Source: Tanypteryx hageni (taxonomy: Eukaryota > Arthropoda > Insecta > Odonata > Petaluridae). Taken from it: a stretch of DNA of 64,000 nt. The stretch spans positions 173,707,956 to 173,771,955 of the forward strand of contig CM054113.1 of NCBI GenBank assembly GCA_028673005.1, in the 5' to 3' direction. A program made the translations under genes and the position numbers. Below are positions 21,606 through 32,012 of this stretch, piece after piece. Each line of letters begins with the position of its first letter. Position 1 is the first letter of the stretch. A model generated the notes under the pieces. The model saw nothing but the letters and a program-made list of their open reading frames with translations. It ran no database searches and was not told the DNA's origin.

Positions 21606-22930
21606 TTAAATGTAAGAAAACTCCTCTTCCTCTGGTTCAACAGTATTAAGTGGTAGTCTCAATAACCCATCTGCTACTCTGTTCTCAGCAGCCTTCACAT
21701 GCTCAATACTGTAATTACAAGACTGCAAAATGATGACCCATCTCTGTAATCTATTAGCTGCCATTTGGGGAATGCCTTTCTTCTCCCCAAATATAAATAT
21801 CAAAGGCTTGTGATCGGTTCTCAATATGAATTTCCTCCCATAAAGATAATGGCTGAACCTCTTCACCCCAAAAATTATTCCTAATGCCTCCCTGTCTATC
21901 TGGGAATAATTTCTCTCCGTCTTACTGAGGGACCTGGAGGCAAAAGCTATTGGTCTCTCTTCGCCATTGGGAAATTTATGGAGAATCACAGCCCCTAACC
22001 CATGAGGAGAAGCATCACACTCCAAAATAACAGGAAGGGATGGGGTATAGTGAGCTAATACCTTGGTGGATGTGACTGCCTCCTTGACTACCTTAATTGC
22101 TGCACTGCACTCCTGGGTCCAACACCACTCTGCATCATTTTGAAGGATTTTATGAAGGGGATGTAACATTGAGGCTAACCCTGGTAGAAATTTTGAATAG
22201 TATTCAACTAAGCCAAGAAAGGCTCTTAATTGGGAAACACCCTGAGGGATTGGGGAATTCTTGATTGATTCAACCTTGGAGGTGGATGCATGTAGGCCTT
22301 TCTTATCAATTGTGTGTCCCAAAAATTCAACAGATTTCAACAGAAAATTACACTTTGATCTATTTACCTTGAATCCACACCGTCTAATCTCTCCAACAGT
22401 TTTTCCAGATTCTCTATGTGCTCCTTGTCGTCTCTGCCTGTGATTATTATATCGTCCTGAAAACATGTCACTCCCTTTAACCCTTGAAGAACCTGGTCCA
22501 TTGCCCTTTAAAAAATTGCAGGTGCAGAAGCTATTCCAATTGGGAGTCTCCTATACCTAAAAAGCCTTCTATGGGTGTTGATAGTGCAATATTTCTGAGA
22601 TTATTATTTTAAAATCAATTGTTGATATGCCTGAGACAGATCAATTGTTGAAAACTTTCCCCCCCCCCCCCCATGTAATTTTACAAAAATTTCTTCAACT
22701 CTTGGAAGTGGGTAGTGGCTCTACTTCAAGTTGTGGGTTTATTGTAATTTTAAAATCACTGCAAATCCTCACACTGCCATCATTTTTGGCAACAGCAACA
22801 ACTGGTGTGGCCCACTCACTGAATTCAACAGGGTACAGGATTTTCAATTTGATCAACCTATCTATTTTGTTGTCTACTTTATTTTTCAGGGCAAAGGCTA
22901 ACGCTCTATGACGGCAGAAAACTGGTTAGG
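21606..22930 (-). pseudogene. Gypsy reverse transcriptase and RNase H, frameshifted
   Basis: The RNase H and connection region is open from 22466 to 21606. It includes KCNFLLKSVEFLGHTID and LRAFLGLVEYYSKFLP of the RT thumb, then VILECDASPHGLGAV (RNase H Asp), SQIDREALGIIFGVKRF (Glu) and LRTDHKPL (Asp). Upstream, around 22590-22700, the RT core reads FSTIDLSQAY, but it is interrupted at a run of 14 C (22659-22672 on the + strand) where Gly-Gly codons are expected. The F/Y-x-D-D catalytic box region near 22450 is also in a broken frame. Confidence 0.8.
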
Positions 22931-22962
22931 CACTTTCCTTCAAACTCAATCCCACTTGCCCT

Positions 22963-23620
22963 TTATTGAATGAGCCCAACCCACAAGTTCTTAAACTTCC
23001 CCCAAAGACATTCCAATTTGTTTTCAGTTAAAAACTCCACCTTGTGAATGGGTATGCTCGTTTTCAGCCAATCTCTCCCAAGAAGTGGTGGTCCTCCATT
23101 ACTTACTACAAATAAGGGTAACATTGCACTTTTCCCTGCAAACAAAACCCTTACCCTTGCAACGCCTTTTGGATGAATAATCGTGTTTGCATAGGATCTC
23201 AACCTCACATTCGTAGTTCTCAGGGGAATATTACTAAATTCTTCCTCGTACAATGTTTCTGAAATGGCTGAAATGGCAGAACCTGTGTCGACTTCCATTC
23301 GAACAACTCTGTTTTCTACTTTAACTTCGGCAAACCATGGCCCTTCATCTTCTATCCCAGATTCCCTTATGTTAAACAACGGTACATATTTCTCCTCAAA
23401 CTCCCTGATTGGATCTCCTACCTCAATTTCAGTCTCATTGTTCACATAAGTGGAAGCAACTTGGTGAAAAATGCTCTTACCTTCTCTCTTACCATTTATT
23501 CTCCTTTTACACATTGCCTTCAGGTGTACCAGTTGATGACATATATCGCATCTATATGACCAGAATCTGCATCTGCTACTCCTATGGCCATCGAGTCCAC
23601 AGCAATAGCATCTTTCTCCA
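22963..23620 (-). pseudogene. Gypsy gag end (two zinc knuckles) and aspartic protease
   Basis: The frame contains two CCHC knuckles, CYCCGLDGHRSSRC and CDICHQLVHLKAMC, each fitting C-x2-C-x4-H-x4-C, typical of gag nucleocapsid. It continues into a retropepsin with the active-site triad DTG in VRMEVDTGSAISAISETLY and the flap-following LLGRDWL. Protease is about 120 residues, normal for the family. The gag sequence N-terminal to the knuckles is absent. Confidence 0.8.
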
Positions 23621-23621
23621 A

Positions 23622-24832
23622 AAGAGAATGGTTAATATTTTCAGAAACAACAAAGTCAGTATACTGTTTTATTTGCTAATTGTTTTCAACCAAATCGAAT
23701 GTATTAGTTGCTGGATGTAGTGATTGGAAAAATATCGGTGATATATTAAGAAGGCATGATGAGTCCAAAGAACATAAGGAATGTATGTGTGTGTACGTAA
23801 AGCGCTCGAAAAGTGTAGGAAGAATTGATTCTGAGATGATAAAAGCATATGAAATACAAACAAACTATTGGCGTGAGGTTTTAAAAAGAATTGTTGCTAC
23901 TGTGAAACTTTTAGCTACATTAGGATTGAAATTTCGAGGGCATGATAGTCAAAGTACAGGAAATTTTATGAGTTGCTTAGAGCACTTAGCAGAATTTGAT
24001 ATATTCTTAAAGACTCATTTAGAAACTTATAGCAAATGTGGTAAAGGACATGTAAATTATCTTTCAAATACTACGTGCGACGAATTCATTGGTTGTAAAC
24101 TGTTTAAATGTCATTTGCGATAAATTGTTAGTAGAAATTAACAGACGTGTTGAGGCATACCAAAATATTTTAAATTATTTTGCGATATTTACAAATTTAA
24201 GGGAAACATCACCAAGAGAATATGACAACTGTATTATCAATTTAATAAATACATACTCAGATGACATTGACGCTAATGTTTTTAAAGAAGAATTAGCGCA
24301 TTTTATACATTTTGTAAAAAATGAATCTTTAAATTCACCTTCTTTAATGTACGAAGCAATTCAAGGAGGACTAGTATCAACTTTTCCTAATGTGGACATA
24401 ATGTTAAAAATATTTTTGTCAATTCCTGTTTCGAACGCATCAGCAGAACGATCATTCTCTGTGCTTAAAAGAGTTAAGAATTATATTAGAAGGTCACTTG
24501 GACAAGAAAAATTAAATAATTTAGCAATACTTTGTATTGAGAAAGATATTACAAACAGGATTGATTACAATGAACTGATATACAATTTTTCAGCCCAAAA
24601 AGCACGAAAAGTCCAAATAAAGTAGTGTAAAAATACTTATTAAAGCAAGTGCATGTATTATTTCTGAATTATTCTTCTGGGTTAGATATTTTTCTTTTGT
24701 CATATAGCTTGTCTTGTTGTCACAATAAAATGAAATTGAAAATGTTCTTTATTAGTTTTTTCTTTAGATGGGGCCCCCAAATTCCATTTTGCCTTGGGCC
24801 CTATGAAGGTATAACGCGCCTCTGCAGCTCTA
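23622..24832 (+). pseudogene. hAT transposase (TTF/ZMYM type), internally deleted, with 3' terminus
   Basis: The + strand begins mid-protein with a TTF-type zinc finger (REWLIFSE, YCFIC then a stop, LFSTKSNVLVAGCSDWKN, HDESKEH). It continues through a DUF4371-like start (NYWREVLKRIVATVKLLATL, FRGHD), then jumps to the C-terminal part and the dimerisation block SNASAERSFSVLKRVKNYIR followed by LGQEKLNNLAILCIEK. Stop at about 24625. About 200 nt later the element ends with CTCTGCAGCTCTA (24820-24832), i.e. a TAGAGCTGCAGAG hAT terminus. The catalytic middle is deleted and there is at least one stop, so it is inactive. Confidence 0.8.
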
Positions 24833-24959
24833 TGACAAAGCATTTAAGTTTATGTTATATGCATCCATTATGTTAGAATTTTTAATACAATTTTGATATT
24901 TGAATGATATGAATAAATTATTTCTTAGATCAACTTTATTTCTCATAAAGTAGCACGTA
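24833..24959. other. Short AT-rich spacer
   Basis: Nothing recognised. The first eight bases, TGACAAAG, would be the right-hand target duplication of the preceding hAT element, but its left end is not present to compare. Confidence 0.3.
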
Positions 24960-25295
24960 AAAATACACCTTCGGACGTGCAGACTTTTATTCTTTAGGAT
25001 GTTAAAATTATAAAAAGTGACCTTCGATCATTTGAAATATTTTAAAGAACAATTAATCAAGTTTCTTATTCCATTTAACTTTTTCCGCCTGCAGCTCCAA
25101 ATTGCTCATATAAAACGTTCAAATCGCATATTTTGGGGTAATATTTCCATTTTAACTATGCTATGCCGACAATGTAATTCTAAAAATTCGAGCTCAGATT
25201 GTTGTCTCAAGGCTAAATGCCTTACCCTCCCTTACCTCAAAATGTGTTTATCTTGACAACAGACTGCTGCGAGAAATAAAATTAATGTAAACTAG
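24960..25295. repeat. Dispersed repeat family A, copy 1
   Basis: Characteristic phrases are ATTTTGGGGTAATATTTCCA, TTTTAACTATGC, GAGCTCAGATTGTTGTCTC and AAGGCTAAATGCCTT, closing with GCTGCGAGAAATAAAATTAA. The same ordered phrases recur at 26190-26540, and more diverged at 40950-41300 and 61270-61590. No coding capacity or terminal repeats are seen; the family is unknown to me. Confidence 0.6.
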
Positions 25296-26189
25296 CGCAG
25301 TAGCGGTGCCAGGAATGCAACTAAGTTAGTATAATCATTAATCCACATAAGGGTTAAAGTAAGAAATAGGACCCATCTGGTGAAAAAAAAAACTTTTGTA
25401 GAGGGCATGAATAAGACCCGCGTTATATCCGATACCGCGCAATAACGACCCACGTTATAACTAGGCTTGGTAGGATTCGATTTAAATCGAAAATCGTCGG
25501 TAAACGTCGATTATTTTTAAATTTCAAAATCGACGAAAATGAAGTCGTCCATAAGCGTCGATTTTCCAGCAAGATGGAAAAGTATACGTCCGAAAACCTA
25601 TTCTGAATTATAATATTAAAGTCGTTTCTGTTTACTTTTTTCGCAATATTATTTCTACCTACGATTTCGTTCCATTTTCTGGACTTACATTAACAGTGGG
25701 ACTGAAAGAGGGGAATTTCCTTACACTCAAATATGCGTGTTTTTGAAATGCTCACGCTTCTACTCTGAACAATTAGTTAACCGTAATGTCCTAGTATATA
25801 TAGTTTTGAGAACACTTGTTTATTAAACCTTTTGAGGTTTTTGTGATTGTATTTGCCGATCTAGTGGTGGGATATTCTACGAGCCTCTCTATTGAGATAA
25901 GGCCATGGATGAGTCCTGCTGAGACTTTCTCGATCCCTGTTAAACGAGGTTCGAAAGAAAGGAATTTCGGTGGTCGTTTGAAGACCGTTTTACTATCCCT
26001 TCCACGCATCTACCCCGTGGAGTGTATTCCTGTTTCTCTATTACTTGCTATGCACGTCTTTTAAACGGCTTTCTATTGCAAATATTAAGGTAGTTGATAT
26101 TTTGGCGCCCAGATACACACACGCAACTTGAGCGACGAGCAACCGACAGACAGAAATAACGACATTTTAACGATAACTGCCTTAAGGAC
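25296..26189. other. Unassigned region
   Basis: No gene recognised. Around 25463-25560 there is a block rich in inverted TCGATTT/AAATCGA words (GGATTCGATTTAAATCGAAA) that may be the end of an old DNA transposon. Overlapping short open frames at 25790-26065 on both strands have no recognisable domain. Confidence 0.35.
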
Positions 26190-26540
26190 GATGCATTTGT
26201 CAGAACTCGAGCTCATATTGTTGTCCCAAGGTCGAATGCCTTCCCCTCCCCTACCTACTTTTTGACGTGCTGTCTGTTATTGTTTTGTATATTAAAATTA
26301 GAAAAACATGACCTGCGATCTTCTTATTCTATACATCTATTTCAGCATACAACTCGAAATTTCTCATATTAATAAATTACATATTTTTGGGGTAATATTT
26401 TCATTTTAACGAGAATCTAATTATCAAAACTTGAGCTCTGTTGTCTTAAGGTTAAATGCCTTCCTCTCTTCTATCTCAAAATTTGTTTAGCTTGAAAGCC
26501 AGTTGCTGCGAGAAACAAAATCTATGTAAATAGTGATAGT
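26190..26540. repeat. Dispersed repeat family A, copies 2a and 2b
   Basis: A tail piece (26190-26265: ACTCGAGCTCATATTGTTGT, GGTCGAATGCCTTCCCC) is followed by a fuller copy (to 26540) with ATTTTTGGGGTAATATTTTC, AAACTTGAGCTCTGTTGTC, GGTTAAATGCCTTCC and GCTGCGAGAAACAAAATC. The order of blocks is the same as in copy 1. Confidence 0.6.
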
Positions 26541-28343
26541 TAAAACAATTTATTTAAATTTAAAAAATTTAATTCCGCTTTTCATTAATTTGAGCCCGTC
26601 ATTGTTGACCTATAATAGAGAAATAGAGACGAGACAAAAATTGTCAGAGCACATTTTCATGCACAGTTGCGCAAGTTTTTTGGGAATGATTGGATAAATG
26701 AGAATACTTCGATGCAACCTGCAAGTTAATCTTTTTAGATATTCGTCCCGGACGATGCTTTGAATGCCGGAAAATAAGGACTTGAGTCCGGTCGTCAGTG
26801 CGTTTCCGATCAAATACAGTCTATCGCGGCGTCGAATTCTAATGCCGTAAAAAATCTTTGAAAAAACTAGGGCCGACTTATACGCATAAGTATAATATGT
26901 GAGGCTTGAATTCCGGGCGATTGATGTAGAATGTAGAATAGTAGATGAATACGCCCAATGCCCAGGCGCAGGTGATCGCCACTATGAATCAACTGTTTGC
27001 TTTTTTTAGGGAATTCTCTGACTTTTAACTTAAAACCAGTTTCATATTTCATCCTTACCGCAGGTGGAGCCATGATGAGGGTACCCATTTGTACTCCGTA
27101 ACACAATGTGATGCAATAGAACGGAAACACGGGGTCACCCGTATATTTCCAGCTCAAAATAATTGAAAAGTTCATATTCGTGTTTTATCCAAATATTTTA
27201 GTGCACGAGATCTGGATTTTGTCTTTAAAATAATACTTGTAAAATGAAAGAAGAAGGTCGCCTTATACGGCGAACGTATGCCTCAACGCATTTTCACGCA
27301 GAAAAATCGAAATCGACTTACACGCTGCGATATGCGCAATTTCGTTTTCAATTGCTTAAAAAAATTCTGTGTTTAAGGAAAAGCAGGAAAGTTTTCAATA
27401 TACAATTCAAAAAACTTTCACAGATTCACTCCAATTTCCAACAATTTTTTTCAAGAAACCAGACACATTTTAAAAGATGAAAGCAACGGAGAAGGATTCA
27501 ATAAGCATTTCATCTTTCTTCTGAAGCTCAAAAATTTATTTATGTAAAAGCTTCATATACAGATTTTGTATCGGCATGCTGCCAGTTAAAAAATGTTATA
27601 GTATAAAATAACATCTTTTCTAAAACGTTTATTATTGTTCTCCTAATGTTTCATAAAATCGTACAATTATATTGATTACAGAGTTAATGCAGAAAATCGC
27701 CGATTTCATCGTAATCAAATAGACCATTCTGAAAAAACTTCATTCACAAAAACTACAAATATTATCGATTTAGTGCTGGTACATTTTTATATACGTTCAA
27801 AATGAGTTTTATCAAGAGCATGTGGAATGAAAAGAGGCAACTCCTTTCACAAAAGCAACTGGTACAATACCGATTCCCATATAAAATCCTCATTCACTCT
27901 GCTCGCCCATAAAAACCACCAAAATATAAAAAATTAATAATGCAATTTGATCATACTGCCCTAAATAAACTACGTAAGAACCATTAACCATTTCCAATAT
28001 AGGTGTGATCATACCATTCATTGCTTTAGATAGTAAAACAACTCAATTCATATTAGGCTTATTAACAAATAAGTACCATTTTTCGGGATCCCCAGAACCT
28101 TTTTTTTGCCAATCAGATATTGAATAAAAACATATTCTTGCAGTTAAGTACTTGGTTTCGGAAGATCAACAGCATCAATCGATCGATAAATACGTCCGAA
28201 GAAGCGAAACGCTGTCCGGCCAGCTTCACAACGAAGTGTATTCCTGAAAGATTCACCCTGCATGTAGTAATCTCCCTGCGAAGAACTTCGCTCCAAGGTC
28301 ATTTACTCTGGATTGCGATTGATCTCCTGAAATGTTCCTGAAT
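26541..28343. other. Unassigned region
   Basis: About 1.8 kb in which I recognise no gene, RNA or transposon terminus. Open frames on both strands (for example 26867-27175 and 27244-27480) are short and featureless. The last 200 bases may contain decayed 3' sequence of the minus-strand DUF4781 pseudogene, but I cannot align it with the intact copy. Confidence 0.4.
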
Positions 28344-29482
28344 TTACAAAAATTCACGTCTCCCTTTATTCTTTCCTCCTTCTTCTCTTTCTTCTGGAAA
28401 TTCGAACATTCCTGATGAAATGGGACGATAAATTTTCCTGTGGAATGTTTCGTCCATCGCAACCTTCTTCAACGAAACATCATCCACGTATAACAATCGT
28501 CTGAGTGACGAATGACACATGTTTATTTCCAGGAAGCTCCTTAAATAAAACATTATTTTGTGCACATAGAGATCTGGAAGTACGTACGCTGTGAAATAAG
28601 CAGCAGCTTCGCTGGTGAGATCAAACAAGTACTGTGAAAGTATCTGCCCCCTTATCAAATTGATAGATCTTCGCCAGCCCTTCTTCGACAATTCACTTTG
28701 ACAAAGTGTCAGTAAATTAGTCACATTTCGCGAATCCACAATTCTCGAAGAATGCTCACAACTCGCATATGTAAGAGCGAACGAGACAAACCCATTCCCA
28801 ATGTGACTCCAATGAGTCGCAGCGTCTTCGTCGGACAGATTTATTGACTGACCGTGAGTGTAGCGGTCGCAAAGATGATACGAATGGTGAGCAACTCGAT
28901 AACCGTTGGACAGCCCAGATGCCCACTTGACGCGAGTATCGTCGGGTTTACAAAGCCCTAACAATGGTGCTGCTGCGCTCAGTAGACTTACAATTTCCGC
29001 TACCCCATACAAGCATTCTTCGACCTGGGCCAGCACGCTTGCAGATGGCGATTCCCTAGTTCCAAGATTAACCTGACCATTTGCATTCTTCAAATAGGAA
29101 CCATCATCAAGCACTTCGGCAGTTTGTTATAGGATAAGAAATCTTCCCAGTCTGAATATTTCCGGCAGTGATTGTCATAAAACACCTCCCTTCCGTCCTC
29201 TAAGACCTTGACTACGGGAGCAGTGAACAAACCGTCGTCAGAGTTACAAGTAACTATCAACATTCTGAAAGTTAAGTCGCTTCCTCTTAGAGCAATTTTG
29301 CCATAAATTTCCCTTGCCGCCTCTTCGGGTAGAAAGTACTCGAGAATCGTTTGAAACTTGTCCAAATCCTCTCGGCGTATGGCGTCATAGGTATAACCGT
29401 TGAGGAGTTCGCAGTGTATTTTCTGCAAATCCTGGGAGTAGTTGAAGAACTCCTCCGTTTTCCACTTCTTCACGTAATCCAT
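28344..29482 (-). pseudogene. DUF4781 paralogue, frameshifted and C-terminally truncated
   Basis: Start ATG at 29482, 18 nt after a splice acceptor (TTTTTCAG, ending at 29501), mirroring the leader arrangement of the intact gene at 15366. The N-terminal 130 residues parallel that gene closely (VVKVLEDGREVFYDNHC versus VIRVLEDGRPVFFDNHC). At about 29100 a 13-nt deletion, relative to the intact copy, removes the coding for a YPEN-type turn and shifts the frame. The other frame then continues with DGSYLKNANGQVNLGTRE and SNGYRVAHHSYHLCDRYTHG to about residue 370, and after SLKKVAMDETF the similarity fades into a charged tail with a stop. About 220 C-terminal residues are missing. The deletion is bounded by ATG trinucleotides, consistent with slippage. 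Confidence 0.8.
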
Positions 29483-29503
29483 TGTTTCTCGCGATCGATC
29501 CTG

Positions 29504-30441
29504 AAAAATAAAAGTATGCGTTAATGATTCATACCAGCAGTAACACAATAACAACATTTAAAAATTAGAAATTTCGAATGGCGAATTTTCATGTATCTTT
29601 TGAAAATACATTTTTCGGGTTTAGGACAGTTTTCCGCGGGATTTCTTTTTCTTACTAACAAAACAAGAACGTGGGAGGACAAAGATATTTTTAAAAATGC
29701 AAGACAATGCATGGTACTCAAACAAGTTTATTTCAAAATTTAATAAAAATCTTGGCAAGGTATATACAATGATACATAAATAAAAATAGATTGTAATAAT
29801 ACCTATTTTATGCCTTTATATTTAATTGCTAAACCGCGAAAATAAGTTGTGAATTACTGTTGTTATTGGGTAGTTAACAAAATCGTATCATAAAAATGAA
29901 AATCTCGTGTGTACAGTACATGATTTTCATCATACAGAGTGGTGAATATGACTGCTCTTGACATATCGACATCTCCTCAAGAATAATTATCAAGAATTAC
30001 ACTTTTAAATAATTTCTAAAGGCATTGAACCACTTTTTACATTTAAAAAACAATCACTAAACAAAATTGTTATCTTTTGCTATGGGTAACAAAATGTCGA
30101 TGAGTGATTTAAATTAATATTAGCATCGCTGTCAATATTACCAACAAAATTTGTTTAAAAATATAAGGCTAGATGGCATTGGGATACTTTTTATTCCTAT
30201 TAAAATTAGCCATGGCAGTGTAGGATCGCTATCAACAATTAAAACATAGCAACGGAAACAAAGGTAAGCGGTGTACTTAAATTCAGACGGATAATCAAAA
30301 TATCTCTTAAACAATCCGTTTTATAAAAAATGTTTCATTGCAAAACTTCTATAAAATTATACTGTCTACAATTTTAATAATAACAAATATTTACATAAAT
30401 TTAATCCTAAAGATGATATTTGTAAAAAAATGATCAGAGTA
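29504..30441. other. Unassigned AT-rich region upstream of the DUF4781 pseudogene
   Basis: No first exon or promoter of the pseudogene is recognisable. A stretch near 29856-29902 (GTAGTTAACAAAATCGTATC) recurs at about 36748-36785. Otherwise I see nothing. Confidence 0.4.
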
Positions 30442-31716
30442 GGCGAAAGTCGTATAGTACCGGACACCTTAGCTTTTCTTTCAATATTTTGTTCCCGTAA
30501 AGTAAAAATAATAAAACAGGTATTTTCTGAAAATTTGTGTTTTTTTTACGAGGAAACTTTATTGAAGCATTACAAAATATTTTTTGAGTAAGAAAATAGT
30601 GTGACAAAAACAATTCTAACATGACAAAATGTATCGGGTTGTACCGGACACTCAATATTTCAAGATTTAAATAACACTCTTAGCTTAAAAAACAACACAT
30701 TAATAAAAAAGAGGGTTTGCGCAGTTTTCATGAGCCCACTCATTGCAAAAGTTGCATTTTATCCAATCTTCATTAAATGTTTCACCACAAATGATGCACT
30801 CGGTGGTTTCATCTTCCTTCGAGTCAGCATGAGAACTGAATTGCAATTGTCTTTTGCTAGTTTTCTGTTTCTTGGTCTGCTATGATTTGTTTAAGGCATT
30901 TTTCTCAAGATTTATTTTCTCTTTTTCTTCTGTTCAGCCTTGTCTATAAATGCTTGTCGTTTGTCTTACAGCTTGGTTTTGAATGGGTTTGACGTGAGAA
31001 TCTCACTTCTATCACCAAGCCACTTTCTTGTTGTTAATCAGAGTTCAAATCCATCAGGAACAGGAGAAATTTTCTTGAGCACTGCTTTTAATGTTTGATT
31101 GATATGTTCCAGTGTTGAGGGCATAATCAATGCTGTTGCTGGCTGTTGAAACACACTATAGCTGATACCATTGAGTCAAAATCTTAGTGAACATTAGTCA
31201 TATTAGTATACCCATTAGTTATAACTATTACTTATAATTATTATCATTGGCACCTAACATTATAATATCCTTACGAACAATTTTCGCCTTAAATCAATTT
31301 AGTTATATTGTCCTATACAACCCGACAACATGCTGTCCGTTACTACCCGAATAACCACGCGGTGAACAATAGTCGTTATGCGAACTACGTTTAGTTCCCA
31401 GCAAAGCCATTATAACAACGTAATTTTAAGTTGATAATGCCTAAGTAATCAGTTAAAATAATAAATTTACTTAGCAGTGTCAATTCATCCGGCTACTAAA
31501 GATATGTTCAGGCGTTCAAAACACACACAAAACTCGTTCAATTTGCTGTCACGACTAAACAACTCGACGCAGGAACTCCAACCGACAAATGCTCCCTGTA
31601 GCAAATAATAGTATATAAGGCACTGATGCCTGGGAAGTGCTTCCCTCTGCAAGGGTTCTTGAGAAACATGGATCGCCCGATACTATCCGTTGTCCGGTAC
31701 TATACGACTTTCCCCT
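30442..31716 (-). mobile_element. pogo-like DNA transposon with internal deletion
   Basis: The left end GGCGAAAGTCGTATAGTACC and the inverted right end GGGAAAGTCGTATAGTACC form terminal inverted repeats. TA lies at 30440-30441 and 31717-31718. A third GTACCGGACAC motif occurs at about 30643. At the right end, the element's own 5' side on the minus strand, there is a TATA-like TATATACTATTA (about 31605-31620). Only the C-terminal part of the transposase remains. At 1.27 kb it is shorter than an intact pogo element. Confidence 0.7.
30690..31150 (-). pseudogene. pogo-like transposase C-terminus with PHD-like zinc finger
   Basis: Reading the minus strand, a decayed linker (RKWLGDRSEILTSNPFKTKL, then a Lys-rich segment) is followed by ECIICGETFNEDWIKCNFC and NEWAHENC. 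The spacing of Cys and His (C-x2-C ... C-x2-C ... H-x2-C) is that of a PHD-like finger, which is found at the C-terminus of some arthropod pogo/jerky-type transposases. Several stops interrupt the linker. The catalytic DDE region is missing. Confidence 0.6.
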
Positions 31717-32012
31717 TAACCTCTACTTTCGGTTGAGCAGATTCAGCCAAAACCTTTTCAGACCTTGAATTACTAATAAAAATCCTTAGTATTAAGTTTT
31801 AGGCTGATCAGATTATTGGGCTTTGACTTATACCGCCCATAGAGTTCCTATTACACAGAAATAATCGATAAAATAGTGAAAACCCACTCGGAGGAGTAAA
31901 AATACTTGTTATAACTCTTCTAATAATTCTACATCTACATTATACCCTGCAAGTCACCTTTTCGGTGGATGGCAGGGGGTGCAGTGCACCAAGGGTCCAT
32001 AATTTTCCTACG

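Larger units (their letters stand above)
19995..23625 (-). mobile_element. Ty3/Gypsy LTR retrotransposon, 5' part missing
   Basis: On the minus strand the order is two CCHC zinc knuckles, aspartic protease, reverse transcriptase, RNase H, integrase, polypurine tract and LTR, the Gypsy arrangement. Only the 3' LTR (19995-20157) is present. At the other end the frame stops around 23625, where a different hAT gene begins on the opposite strand, so most of gag, the primer-binding site and the 5' LTR are lost. Frameshifts and homopolymer expansions interrupt pol, so the copy is dead. Confidence 0.85.

Noticed and set aside
25790..26064. Overlapping open frames on both strands
   Set aside because: No recognisable domain, no start or splice context; cannot be supported.
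31590..31630. TATA box as promoter of the minus-strand DUF4781 paralogue
   Set aside because: It lies inside the terminal inverted repeats of the pogo-like element (30442-31716), so it more likely drives that transposon.
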